A stretch of 64,000 nucleotides of DNA from NCBI RefSeq assembly GCF_014873705.1, contig NZ_JADBDS010000004.1, positions 434,001 through 498,000 on the forward strand, written 5' to 3'. Position numbers and translations under genes: made by a program. This document shows positions 25,929-35,003 of this stretch, piece by piece. Numbering within the stretch: the stretch's first letter is position 1; every line of letters begins with the position of its first letter. The notes under the pieces are model-generated. The model worked only from the letters and a program-made list of their open reading frames with translations, had not been told where the DNA came from and searched no databases. Source of the DNA: Mycobacterium sp. OAS707. GTDB taxonomy: Bacteria; Actinomycetota; Actinomycetes; Mycobacteriales; Mycobacteriaceae.

Positions 25929-28460
25929 ATGGCCACCCCGGCACCCGATCCGCTGTCCGACATCCCGCCGGCCGCGCGCGACGCGGTGGCCCAGGTCCTC
26001 GCCGCACCGGCCGACCCGGTCAAGATCCTGGTCTCCGGAGGTATCGGCACCGGTAAGAGTTCGGTTCTCGCCTCGATCCGGTCGGCGCTGCGCGCGGCCG
26101 ACGTGCCGGTGCTGACCCGCCCACCCAAGAAGGGTGACGCGGCGGCGGTCGTCATCGACGATGCGCATCTTCTCGACGACGGGGAGCTCGCCCGACTCGG
26201 TGAGCTGGTCGCCGATCCCGCAACAATCGTCGTGGCGGCCGCGGAACCGCTCGCACACCACCCGGCGCTGCGTTCGCTCACCACCGCGATCGAGCGCGAG
26301 AACCCGATCGTCTCGCTCGGCGCGTTCAGTCCGGCCGAGGTGCACCGCCTGGTCACCGAAACACTAAGCACCCCACCGACTTCCGAGATCATCCGGTCAC
26401 TGATGGTGGCAACGGCGGGCCTGCCGTTTCTGCTCGCGCCCGCAATCGCCGCTGCAGGCTCACCCGACGGCGAAACACCAGCGACAGCGATCATGCAGGC
26501 AGCCAAGTTCGCGTTGATCGAGCGGTTGCGCCGCCTTGACGAACCGGTGCTCGACACGCTGCTGGTGTCGTCGCTGAGCCCCGAACTCGGACCCGACGAC
26601 GTCGCGGCGGCGTTGAAGGTCGGCGCAGACGGTGCGCAGGCCCTCGTCGACCGCGCCCGGGCAAGCGGCTTGATCGAGCCATCTCACAGCCACACCTTCC
26701 TGCGCTCGGTGCACCGTTGCATCGCGGGCATCATCGGCACCGCGCGCCACCACGACACCGAGATCTCCCTACTTGTTTCTCAGCTCGAATCATCCACGCT
26801 CTCAACGGATCTCGCGCTGCGGCTGGCTGAACACGGGCTGCGCGACGACCGACTGGCCACCGCGCTGGCCGACCTGGCCTCGCGTGCCCACGGCCAGCCG
26901 ACGCGCGCGGCGCGGCTGTACCGGGCGGCCGCCGAAGCGGGCGCAACCGCGCTGTCCACTCGGCTGGCCGATGCGCTCGCACTGACCGGTGACTGCACCA
27001 CCGCGGGCCGGTTGGCCGACGAACTGCTCGGCTCCGAGGACGCGGCCGAGCGCGCTGCCGCGGTCCGGATCGCCGCCAGCGTCGCCGTGCACGACGGCGG
27101 CGCCGCGCAGGCGGCCGACCTCTTCCGTTGGCTGGGGCCCTATCCCGATGCATTCGTCAGCGCGGCAGGCGCGATCGTGTTGGTCGGCGCCGGCGACGCA
27201 GACGCGGCGCGGTCGACCCTGACCGCCGAGAGCGCCGGACCCCCGACGTCGACCGCCCGCGCCGCGCGCAGTCTGGCCGAGGGCCTGCTGTTGTCACTTG
27301 ATCAACCCTTCCCGATTGCCGTTGCGCGCCTTGGTCAATCGATCATCGCCGAACAACAGTCCGCTGGCGTCGCACCCGACACCCCGGCCGCACTCGTGAC
27401 CCTGGCTGCCCTGCACGGCGGTGATCCGGTGCGCGCCCGCAGCGTGATCGGGCGTGCGGTGCGATCCGGTGGCCAGCTGGACACGGCAGATGAATCCTTC
27501 AATTCGCACCGGCACCGGCTGTTACTCGGCTGGGTGCACATGCAGGACGGGCAGCTCTCGGCGGCCGCCGCCGACGTCGCCGCGACGGCCGCGACCCCCC
27601 TGCACCGCCGCGACGCGCTGTGGGCCGCCGCGCTGCAGACGGCGATCGCCAGGCGCAGCGGCGACAGCGGCGCGGTCCAAAAACATTGGTACGCAGCGAT
27701 GGAAGTGCTCGCCGAATACTCGGTCGATCTCTTTTCGCTCTTGCCGCTCGGCGAGCTGTGGGTGGCCGCGGCCAGGATGCGTCAAGTCGACCGTTTGCAA
27801 CACACACTGACCGAGGCGTTCTCGTTGCTCGAGTCGCTCGGCGATCCGCCACTGTGGTCGGTGCCGTTGCATTGGGCCGGTGTGCATGCAGGCATCCTGG
27901 CCAACTCGCCGGCCGCGGTGGCGCCGCACGGTCAGGCGTTGACCGCCGCGGCAGCCGACAGCGCGTTGGCCAAGGCGCTGGCGACCGCGGGCCGGACGTG
28001 GCTGCGGGTGCTGGCCAATCACGTCGATATCGACGAGGTGACCGTGGCGGCGCGTGGCCTTTCTCAGTTCGGCCTGACCTGGGATGCCACCCGACTGGCG
28101 AGTCAGGCCGCCCTGCAGACGCCCGACGGCCGCGTCTCCGGCGCGATGCTGCAGTTGGCCCGTGACCTCAAGCAGACGGCCGCGGTCGACGAGGCTCCCG
28201 GCATCGAGCCGGTGACCGCGACTGCCGACGCTGCCCGCTCCGGCCCGTCGAGGCCGACCTCGTCGCGACTGTCGGACCGCGAGCGCGAAGTCGCCGAACT
28301 GCTGCTGCTCGGCATGCCGTACAAGGACATCGGCAGCCAGCTGTTCATCTCCGCCAAGACCGTCGAGCACCACGTCGCGCGGATCCGCCGCAGGCTCGGC
28401 GCCGACTCGCGATCGGAGATGCTGTCGATGCTGCGCGCCATGCTGGCCCCTCAGGGCTGA
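25929..28460 (+). CDS. iniR: IniR-type LuxR-family ATPase regulator (Rv0339c homologue)
   Basis: The 843-residue STAND/MalT-like regulator has Walker A SGGIGTGKSSVLAS at residues 36-49, Walker B AVVIDDAHLL, a winged-helix and long helical repeat region, and a C-terminal GerE helix-turn-helix (SDREREVAELLLLGMPYKDIG...SAKTVEHHVARIRRRLG). Position and architecture match Rv0339c, named IniR as activator of iniBAC in pathogenic mycobacteria; the name rests on synteny and layout. The likely inducer class is a small envelope-derived metabolite, as in other MalT-like proteins (inference). It sits three bases after Hsp70-like A and 107 bases before Hsp70-like B. Confidence 0.82.
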   Translation: MATPAPDPLSDIPPAARDAVAQVLAAPADPVKILVSGGIGTGKSSVLASIRSALRAADVPVLTRPPKKGDAAAVVIDDAHLLDDGELARLGELVADPATIVVAAAEPLAHHPALRSLTTAIERENPIVSLGAFSPAEVHRLVTETLSTPPTSEIIRSLMVATAGLPFLLAPAIAAAGSPDGETPATAIMQAAKFALIERLRRLDEPVLDTLLVSSLSPELGPDDVAAALKVGADGAQALVDRARASGLIEPSHSHTFLRSVHRCIAGIIGTARHHDTEISLLVSQLESSTLSTDLALRLAEHGLRDDRLATALADLASRAHGQPTRAARLYRAAAEAGATALSTRLADALALTGDCTTAGRLADELLGSEDAAERAAAVRIAASVAVHDGGAAQAADLFRWLGPYPDAFVSAAGAIVLVGAGDADAARSTLTAESAGPPTSTARAARSLAEGLLLSLDQPFPIAVARLGQSIIAEQQSAGVAPDTPAALVTLAALHGGDPVRARSVIGRAVRSGGQLDTADESFNSHRHRLLLGWVHMQDGQLSAAAADVAATAATPLHRRDALWAAALQTAIARRSGDSGAVQKHWYAAMEVLAEYSVDLFSLLPLGELWVAAARMRQVDRLQHTLTEAFSLLESLGDPPLWSVPLHWAGVHAGILANSPAAVAPHGQALTAAAADSALAKALATAGRTWLRVLANHVDIDEVTVAARGLSQFGLTWDATRLASQAALQTPDGRVSGAMLQLARDLKQTAAVDEAPGIEPVTATADAARSGPSRPTSSRLSDREREVAELLLLGMPYKDIGSQLFISAKTVEHHVARIRRRLGADSRSEMLSMLRAMLAPQG

Positions 28461-28479
28461 GCCCCCAACGCCGCCGATT

Positions 28480-28560
28480 CCCCTAATCGAAATCCCCTAT
28501 CGGGGTCATTTCGGCACGGGCGTGGCACCGGATTTGCTGTGGCAGCGATCACCCTACCGT
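28480..28560 (+). promoter_or_regulatory. Promoter of Hsp70-like B with two inverted TTAGGGG-type sites
   Basis: CCCCTAA (28480-28486) and CCCCTAT (28494-28500) are reverse-orientation copies of the word found upstream of iniB and Hsp70-like A; the second forms a CCCC-TATC-GGGG palindrome. TTGCTG (28534-28539) and TACCGT (28555-28560) form a plausible promoter whose start would coincide with ATG 28568, i.e. a leaderless transcript. Confidence 0.5.
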
Positions 28561-28567
28561 CGTTCCC

Positions 28568-30391
28568 ATGTTCAATTCCCCAGGCAACCAAGGCCGTTCG
28601 ATCGGCCTGTCGGTCGGTGCGACGAACCTCGCCGGCACCCGCGACGGGCAGACGGCAGTCATCCGTCCCGCCGAGATGGTGCTGCGCGGCCAGCGCCTGA
28701 CCGGGTTCGTCGACCGCGTCGGGGATCCGGTGCCGCTGATCGCGCCCGATGGTGCGACGTATCGGTCCGAAGAACTGCTCGCAGACGCTCTCGGCGCGAT
28801 GGCGCACGCGGTCACCGACGGTATGCCGATGGCGGACGCAACCGTGACTGTGCCGGCGCACTGGCGGCCGTCGGTGGTCGACACGCTGCGCAGGAACCTG
28901 CGCGGCAAGCTGCCTGTGGTCTCCGATGCGACCGCGGCCCTGACGGCGCTGCGGGCCAAGCCTGGGTTGCCCACACACGGCGTGATCGTGCTGTGCGATT
29001 TCGGCGGCAGCGGCACCAGCATCACCCTCGCCAACGCCGCGAGGGATTTCTCGACGTTCGGTGAGACGGTTCGCTTCGCCGACTTCTCGGGCGACCAGAT
29101 CGATCAGGCGCTGCTGAGCCACGTCGTGACCGGACTGGCCGACGTCGATCCGTCGGGCACCGCGATGGTCGGCTCACTGGTGCGGCTTCGCGACGAATGC
29201 CGTCGCGCCAAGGAACGCCTGTCGGCGGAGACGGCGGCCGCCGTCGTCGCGGATCTGCCAGGGCATCGAGCCGACATCCGCGTCACGCGCACCGAACTCG
29301 AGGACCTGATGCGGGCCCCGCTGTCGGAATTCCTTGCGACACTTGATGAAACACTCGAACGCTACGGCGTCCCGAAAGCCAGCGTCGCGGCGGTCGCCAC
29401 CATCGGCGGCGGTGCCCGCATCCCGTTGGTCACCCAACGGCTGTCCGAGCACCTGCGCGCGCCCGTCGTGACGACGCCACACCCGCAGCTGACTGCCGCA
29501 GAGGGCGCGGCGCTGATCGCACAACGTGCCCGCGTCGTCGACACCGCCACGGTGATGACGCCAACCGCTCCTGCCGCTGCCGCATCGGCCGTGGCCCTGG
29601 CGGCCAGCGAGCAAGCACTGGCCTGGTCCCAGGACGACCAGATCGAGGACGTGCTGCCCTACAGCGACGTCACCGACTCCCGACCCGAGGTGGTTTTCCG
29701 CCCTCAACAGTGGCAGGAAGATCCCGCACCGCCGCGGCGCAGCCCCCTGGTGCTGTTCGGCCTGTCGGCGGTTGCCGCGACGATCGCGGCCGCGGTGTTC
29801 GGCTTCACGCTTCTGCAAGACACCACCACGACCCCGGTGGAGGCGGCGACCACGTCGACGTCGACCACCTCTCCAACGCCTGCGGCGCCGGCCACTCTCC
29901 CAGCAACCCCGGCGCCGCAGGCCCCCCAAATCACCACGGTCGTGGTGCAGCAACCCGCGCCCCGCTATCAGGCACCGCGGCAGGCACCCGTCACACATCA
30001 GCCGTACGTGCCGCCGGCAACGCCTCCGACGACCACGTCCGAGACGCCGCCGACCACTGACCCCACTCCGCCGACACCTCCCACACCGACCCCGCCGACG
30101 TCATCGTCGCCGAAGCCACCGCCGATCGATCCCGGACCCGGCGGCGGAACGGGAACCGGTGGCACCGGAACCGGAACGGGAACCGGAGGCACCGGGACGG
30201 GCACAGGCACCGGTGGAACCGGCACTGGCACCGGAACGGGAACCGGCGGAACTGGAACCGGGACCGGCACAAGCGGAACCGGGACAGGCAGCGGAACCAC
30301 CAGCGGCACAAGCGGAACGGGCTCGGGCGCCGGCAGTACCGGCAGTACCGGCACCGGCGCTGGAGGGACGTCGACGACCCCGCAGACCTAG
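28568..30391 (+). CDS. Membrane-anchored Hsp70/actin-fold protein with Gly-Thr repeat tail (B)
   Basis: The 607-residue paralogue of the gene at 24138 has the same degenerate ATPase motifs (GLSVGATNLAGTR, CDFGGSGTSITLAN, TIGGGARIPLVTQRL) and the same intervening FADFSGDQIDQALL. A linker and membrane helix follow (LVLFGLSAVAATIAAAVFGF, about 395-415), then a Thr/Pro-rich stretch and, from about residue 524, a GTGTGG/GTGTGTGT repeat tail. It has no Hsp70 substrate domain. No strong ribosome site is seen, consistent with leaderless translation. Its location directly after iniR, with the shared upstream word, suggests it belongs to the same response. The biochemical role is unknown. Confidence 0.74.
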   Translation: MFNSPGNQGRSIGLSVGATNLAGTRDGQTAVIRPAEMVLRGQRLTGFVDRVGDPVPLIAPDGATYRSEELLADALGAMAHAVTDGMPMADATVTVPAHWRPSVVDTLRRNLRGKLPVVSDATAALTALRAKPGLPTHGVIVLCDFGGSGTSITLANAARDFSTFGETVRFADFSGDQIDQALLSHVVTGLADVDPSGTAMVGSLVRLRDECRRAKERLSAETAAAVVADLPGHRADIRVTRTELEDLMRAPLSEFLATLDETLERYGVPKASVAAVATIGGGARIPLVTQRLSEHLRAPVVTTPHPQLTAAEGAALIAQRARVVDTATVMTPTAPAAAASAVALAASEQALAWSQDDQIEDVLPYSDVTDSRPEVVFRPQQWQEDPAPPRRSPLVLFGLSAVAATIAAAVFGFTLLQDTTTTPVEAATTSTSTTSPTPAAPATLPATPAPQAPQITTVVVQQPAPRYQAPRQAPVTHQPYVPPATPPTTTSETPPTTDPTPPTPPTPTPPTSSSPKPPPIDPGPGGGTGTGGTGTGTGTGGTGTGTGTGGTGTGTGTGTGGTGTGTGTSGTGTGSGTTSGTSGTGSGAGSTGSTGTGAGGTSTTPQT

Positions 30392-30455
30392 TTAGGGCAG
30401 CCTTCGTAGCGGGGTTTCCCCGCCGGATGCAACTATGAGCAGGCATCTAGCGAAA

Positions 30456-30498
30456 GTTACTGGCCAGTAACCAGCGATAAGTTACTCACGGGTAACTT
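30456..30498 (+). promoter_or_regulatory. Two palindromic operators upstream of etfD
   Basis: GTTACTGGCCAGTAAC (30456-30471) is a perfect 16-base palindrome. AAGTTACTCACGGGTAACTT (30479-30498) has perfect 7-base arms. Centres are 25 bases apart. TTACT...AGTAA-type sites are typical of TetR/FadR-like repressors of fatty-acid genes, which fits the product's role in beta-oxidation. TAGAAT directly follows (30498-30503). Confidence 0.7.
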
Positions 30499-30516
30499 AG
30501 AATCGGGAGGCACGCG

Positions 30517-33471
30517 GTGGAATCGCAGACGCTGATCAGGCTCATTGTCGGGCTACTGCTGACGGCTGTCGTGGCGGCGTTCGCCCTCAAGCGCGTGCTC
30601 TGGCTGGCCAGCCTGGTGCGTGCGGGCCAACCGGTCGGCGAGCAGAACAGCCGCACCGACCACATGGGCGAGCGTATCGGCACTCAGCTCAAAGAGGTGC
30701 TCGCGCAAACCCGCATGCTGCGGTGGTCGATCCCCGGTCTCGCCCACTTCTTCACCATGTGGGGCTTCTTCATCCTCATCACGGTGTACATCGAGGCCTA
30801 CGGCGTGTTGTTCGACCCCAAGTTCCATATCCCCGTGGTCGGCCGCTGGGCGGTGCTGGGCTTCCTGCAAGACTTCATCGCGCTGGCTGTGCTCGCAGGC
30901 ATCATCACCTTCGCGATCATCCGGCTACGCACCGAGCCGAAGGAGCACGGCCGGTCGTCGAGGTTCTACGGCTCCCACACCGGCGGCGCGTGGCTCATCC
31001 TGTTCATGATCTTCCTGGTCATCTTCAGCTATGCGTTCTTCCGCGGTGCCGCGGTGAACACGGGCAACTTCCCCTACGGCTGGGGAGCGTTCTTCAGCCA
31101 CGGCATGGGGCAGCTGCTCGCGCCTCTGGGGCACACGGCCAACGAGTGGATCGAAACGATCGCGTTGCTGGCGCACATCGCAGTTGCGCTGATCTTCCTG
31201 CTGATCGTGCTGCACTCCAAGCACCTGCACATCTTCCTGGCACCGATCAACATCACGTTCAAGCGGCTGCCCAACGGTCTCGGCCCGCTGCTTCCGGTCG
31301 AGCACAAGGGCAAGCCGGTCGACTTCGAGGATCCCGCGGAAGACGCCGTGCTGGGCCGCGGCAAGATCGAAGACTTCACCTGGAAGGGCTACCTCGACTT
31401 CACCACCTGTACGGAGTGCGGCCGCTGCCAGTCGCAATGCCCAGCATGGAATACCGGCAAGCCGCTGTCTCCCAAGCTCGTGATCATGAACCTGCGCGAC
31501 CACATGTTCGCCAAGGCGCCGTACATCCTCGGCGACAAGGAGACGCCGCTGGAGAACACGCCCGAAGGCGGACTCGGCGAGGAACTCGGCGGCGAAAAGC
31601 ACGACGAGGTGCACCACGTGCCCGAGTCGGGCTTCGAGCGCATCCTTGGCTCCGGTCCCGACCAGGCCACCCGTCCCCTGGTCGGCACGCTCGAACAGGG
31701 CGGCGTCATCGACCCCGATGTGTTGTGGTCGTGCACGACGTGCGGCGCGTGCGTGGAGCAGTGCCCGGTGGACATCGAGCACATCGACCACATCGTCGAC
31801 ATGCGCCGTTACCAGGTGATGATGGAGTCGGAGTTCCCGTCCGAGCTCGGTGTGCTGTTCAAAAACCTTGAGACCAAAGGCAATCCGTGGGGTCAGAACG
31901 CCAAGGATCGCACCAACTGGATCGACGAGGTCGACTTCGACGTGCCGGTGTACGGCAAGGACGTCGAATCCTTCGAGGGCTATGAGTACCTGTTCTGGGT
32001 CGGCTGCGCAGGCGCCTACGAGGACCGCGCGAAGAAGACCACGAAGGCCGTCGCCGAACTGCTCGCGATCGCCGGGGTGAAGTACCTGGTGCTCGGCGAG
32101 GGCGAAACCTGCAACGGCGACTCCGCCCGCCGCTCCGGCAACGAGTTCCTGTTCCAGCAGCTGGCAGCGCAGAACGTCGAGACGCTCAACGAGATGTTCG
32201 AAGGCGTCGAGCGGGTGGACCGCAAGGTCGTCGTCACCTGCCCGCACTGCTTCAACACACTGGGCCGCGAGTACCCGCAGGTCGGCGGCAACTACACCGT
32301 CCTGCACCACACCCAGCTGCTGAACCGGCTGATCCGGGACAAGAAGTTGGTGCCCGTCAGCAGCCCCGACGGTGGGAAGGACATCACCTACCACGACCCG
32401 TGCTACTTGGGCCGGCACAACAAGGTCTACGAGGCGCCGCGTGAGCTGATCGGGGCCTCGGGCGCCAAGCTCACCGAGATGCCCCGGCATGCCGACCGCG
32501 GCCTGTGCTGCGGCGCCGGCGGCGCGCGGATGTGGATGGAAGAGCACATCGGCAAGCGCGTCAACCACGAGCGCGTCGAAGAGGCGCTCGACACGGGCGC
32601 TTCGGCGATCGCGACCGGCTGCCCGTTCTGCCGGGTGATGATCACCGACGGTGTCGACGACGTCGCAGCAGCCAACGACGTGCCGAAGGCCGAGGTGCTC
32701 GACGTGGCTCAGCTGCTGTTGGGCTCGCTGGACACGAGCAGCGTCAAGCTACCCGAAAAGGGCACGGCCGCAAAGGAAGCCGAGGAGCGGGCGGCCCGCG
32801 AGCCTGAAGCACCGAAGGTGGAAGCCTCGACCACGGCGGCAGAACCGGAAGCCAAGCCGGAGCCTGCGGCGCAGACCGCAACCGAAACCGAGACCAAGCC
32901 GGTCACCGGCCTCGGCATTGCCGGCGGTGCCAAGCGACCGGGCGCCAAGAAGGCCGCAGCGCCCGCCGCCGAAGCAGCCCCGACCGAGGCTCCCGCAGCA
33001 CCTGCCAAGGGCCTCGGCATCGCCGCAGGAGCCAAGCGTCCCGGTGCGAAGAAAGCCGCTCCGGCTGCGGCGGAGGCACCTGCTGCAGAGGCGCCCGCCA
33101 AGCCCGAACCAGAGGTCAAGGGCCTCGGCATCGCCGCAGGAGCCAAGCGTCCGGGCGCCAAGAAGGCCGCGCCTGCCGCGGCTGAACCCGCATCGACCGC
33201 GGCAGAACCCGCGTCCACGGCAACCGAGCCCGCGTCGACCGCCGCCGAACCGGAGGTCAAGGGGCTCGGCATCGCACCGGGCGCGCGTCGACCTGGCGCC
33301 AAGAAGACCGCGGCGGCACCGAAACCCGCTGCGCCGCAACCAGAACCGGCCACCGACGGCGAATCCCCCGCTGCGCCTGAGCCTTCCGCAGAGGACAACG
33401 GCGAGAAGCCACAGCCGCCGGTGAAGGGACTTGGCATCGCCAAGGGCGCCCGTCCGCCCGGCAAGCGATAA
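30517..33471 (+). CDS. etfD: EtfD-type membrane Fe-S oxidoreductase (Rv0338c homologue)
   Basis: The 984-residue product has an N-terminal bundle of about five membrane helices (respiratory nitrate reductase gamma-like) and two 4Fe-4S motifs (CTECGRCQSQCP near residue 298; CTTCGACVEQCP near 407). Two heterodisulfide-reductase CCG domains follow (the second with RGLCCGAGGARMW). Rv0338c is the membrane oxidoreductase that takes electrons from EtfBA during fatty-acid beta-oxidation and passes them to quinone (family knowledge). The last 250 residues are an Ala/Pro/Glu/Lys tail with five copies of a KGLGIAxGAKRPGAKK-like unit, making it longer than what I recall for the tubercle protein. GGGAGG precedes GTG 30517. 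Confidence 0.88.
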   Translation: MESQTLIRLIVGLLLTAVVAAFALKRVLWLASLVRAGQPVGEQNSRTDHMGERIGTQLKEVLAQTRMLRWSIPGLAHFFTMWGFFILITVYIEAYGVLFDPKFHIPVVGRWAVLGFLQDFIALAVLAGIITFAIIRLRTEPKEHGRSSRFYGSHTGGAWLILFMIFLVIFSYAFFRGAAVNTGNFPYGWGAFFSHGMGQLLAPLGHTANEWIETIALLAHIAVALIFLLIVLHSKHLHIFLAPINITFKRLPNGLGPLLPVEHKGKPVDFEDPAEDAVLGRGKIEDFTWKGYLDFTTCTECGRCQSQCPAWNTGKPLSPKLVIMNLRDHMFAKAPYILGDKETPLENTPEGGLGEELGGEKHDEVHHVPESGFERILGSGPDQATRPLVGTLEQGGVIDPDVLWSCTTCGACVEQCPVDIEHIDHIVDMRRYQVMMESEFPSELGVLFKNLETKGNPWGQNAKDRTNWIDEVDFDVPVYGKDVESFEGYEYLFWVGCAGAYEDRAKKTTKAVAELLAIAGVKYLVLGEGETCNGDSARRSGNEFLFQQLAAQNVETLNEMFEGVERVDRKVVVTCPHCFNTLGREYPQVGGNYTVLHHTQLLNRLIRDKKLVPVSSPDGGKDITYHDPCYLGRHNKVYEAPRELIGASGAKLTEMPRHADRGLCCGAGGARMWMEEHIGKRVNHERVEEALDTGASAIATGCPFCRVMITDGVDDVAAANDVPKAEVLDVAQLLLGSLDTSSVKLPEKGTAAKEAEERAAREPEAPKVEASTTAAEPEAKPEPAAQTATETETKPVTGLGIAGGAKRPGAKKAAAPAAEAAPTEAPAAPAKGLGIAAGAKRPGAKKAAPAAAEAPAAEAPAKPEPEVKGLGIAAGAKRPGAKKAAPAAAEPASTAAEPASTATEPASTAAEPEVKGLGIAPGARRPGAKKTAAAPKPAAPQPEPATDGESPAAPEPSAEDNGEKPQPPVKGLGIAKGARPPGKR

Positions 33472-33509
33472 CCAGCGCTTTTACAAATTAATTGGACTGC
33501 GGTGCGATC

Positions 33510-34784
33510 ATGGGAGACGTGACTACCCACCACGTGCCGTGGCAGGCGACCGGGCATCACCCGCGGCAACGCACGTTCACGCAGTCGTCAAAGCTGCAGG
33601 ACGTCCTGTATGAGATCCGCGGTCCGGTGCATGACCACGCGGCTCGACTGGAGGCCGAGGGTCACCGCATCCTGAAGCTGAACATCGGCAACCCGGCGCC
33701 GTTCGGCTTCGAGGCGCCCGACGTGATCATGCGCGACATCATCCAGGCGCTGCCCTACGCGCAGGGCTACTCGGATTCCAAGGGCATCATGCCCGCCCGT
33801 CGCGCGGTGTTCACCCGCTACGAACTCGTGGAGGGCTTCCCGAAGTTCGACGTCGACGATGTCTATCTCGGCAACGGCGCCTCCGAGCTCATCCAGATGA
33901 CGCTGCAGGCGCTGCTGGACAATGGCGACCAGGTGTTGATCCCCGCGCCGGACTATCCGCTGTGGACGGCCTGCACGTCGCTGGCCGGCGGCACCCCGGT
34001 GCACTACATGTGCGACGAGACACAGGGCTGGATGCCTGACGTCGCCGACCTGGAGTCGAAGATCACCGACCGCACCAAGGCGATCGTCGTGATCAACCCG
34101 AACAACCCGACCGGCGCCGTGTACACCCGCGAAACCCTCACGCAGATAGCCGATCTGGCGCGCAAGCATCAGCTGCTGCTGCTGTCCGACGAGATCTACG
34201 ACAAAATCCTCTACGACGACGCCAAGCACATCGCGACGGCGTCGGTCGCGCCAGATGTGCTGACGCTGACCTTCAACGGGTTGTCGAAGGCCTACCGGGT
34301 GGCGGGCTACCGTTCCGGCTGGTTGGTCATCACCGGACCCAAGGAACACGCGAGCAGTTTCATCGAGGGCATCAGCCTGCTGGCCAACATGCGGCTGTGT
34401 CCGAATGTGCCTGCGCAGCATGCGATTCAGGTCGCGCTGGGCGGCCATCAAAGCATCGAGGACCTGGTGCTGCCCGGCGGGCGACTGCGTGAGCAGCGCG
34501 ACGTGGCGTGGACCAAGCTCAACGAGATTCCCGGCGTCTCATGTGTGAAGCCCGAGGGCGCGCTCTACACGTTCCCGCGGCTCGATCCCGAGGTGTACGA
34601 CATTGCCGACGACGAGCAACTGGTCCTCGACCTGCTGCTGCAGGAGAAGATCCTGGTCACCCAGGGCACCGGCTTCAACTGGCCGACACCGGATCACCTG
34701 CGCATCGTGACGCTGCCGTGGTCTCGCGACCTCGCCAACGCAATCGAGCGGCTCGGCAACTTCCTGTCCTCTTATCGTCAGTGA
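33510..34784 (+). CDS. aspC: Aminotransferase AspC (alanine/aspartate type, Rv0337c homologue)
   Basis: The 424-residue fold-type I PLP enzyme has VVINPNNPTGAVY (binding), LSDEIYDKILYD, the SKAYRVAGYRSGWL region with the PLP lysine, and a C-terminal arginine in DHLRIVTLP. It matches the mycobacterial Rv0337c protein almost throughout. Annotated as aspartate aminotransferase, it is close to the AlaA/AlaT alanine aminotransferases, so pyruvate-glutamate exchange is also likely. ATG 33510 is preferred to TTG 33492. It follows etfD by 38 bases, the same neighbourhood as in M. tuberculosis. Confidence 0.9.
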   Translation: MGDVTTHHVPWQATGHHPRQRTFTQSSKLQDVLYEIRGPVHDHAARLEAEGHRILKLNIGNPAPFGFEAPDVIMRDIIQALPYAQGYSDSKGIMPARRAVFTRYELVEGFPKFDVDDVYLGNGASELIQMTLQALLDNGDQVLIPAPDYPLWTACTSLAGGTPVHYMCDETQGWMPDVADLESKITDRTKAIVVINPNNPTGAVYTRETLTQIADLARKHQLLLLSDEIYDKILYDDAKHIATASVAPDVLTLTFNGLSKAYRVAGYRSGWLVITGPKEHASSFIEGISLLANMRLCPNVPAQHAIQVALGGHQSIEDLVLPGGRLREQRDVAWTKLNEIPGVSCVKPEGALYTFPRLDPEVYDIADDEQLVLDLLLQEKILVTQGTGFNWPTPDHLRIVTLPWSRDLANAIERLGNFLSSYRQ

Positions 34785-35003
34785 CCGCTTGCGCTTTCCG
34801 CGACATTGCACTTATTGCGCGGCTCACTCGAACTTCGTCGCAATAACTGCGGTCTCGCGCGCACTTACCCCGCCGGGCCGATCAAGACCTCGTCGAACAC
34901 CTTGTCGTGCTCGACGGCGAAGGCCTCATCCGCGGCATCATGGGCCGACGGTCACGGGATCTCTCCACGGTCCCTACACAACCTTCACATCTACCCTGTC
35001 CGG
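34785..35003. other. Gene-free gap with a hairpin and a possible gene remnant
   Basis: After aspC, TTATTGCG (34812-34819) and CGCAATAA (34839-34846) form an 8-bp stem. On the minus strand 34865-34951 encodes 28 codons with strong GC third-position bias (DAADEAFAVEHDKVFDEVL, then LIGPAG and a stop). This fragment has no start and is preceded by an in-frame stop, as if the 3' end of a lost gene. TACCCT (34992-34997) is the likely -10 of the next gene. Confidence 0.35.

Noticed and set aside
30925..32568. Long open frame opposite etfD
   Set aside because: No recognisable domain, and etfD has clear Fe-S and membrane motifs on the other strand.
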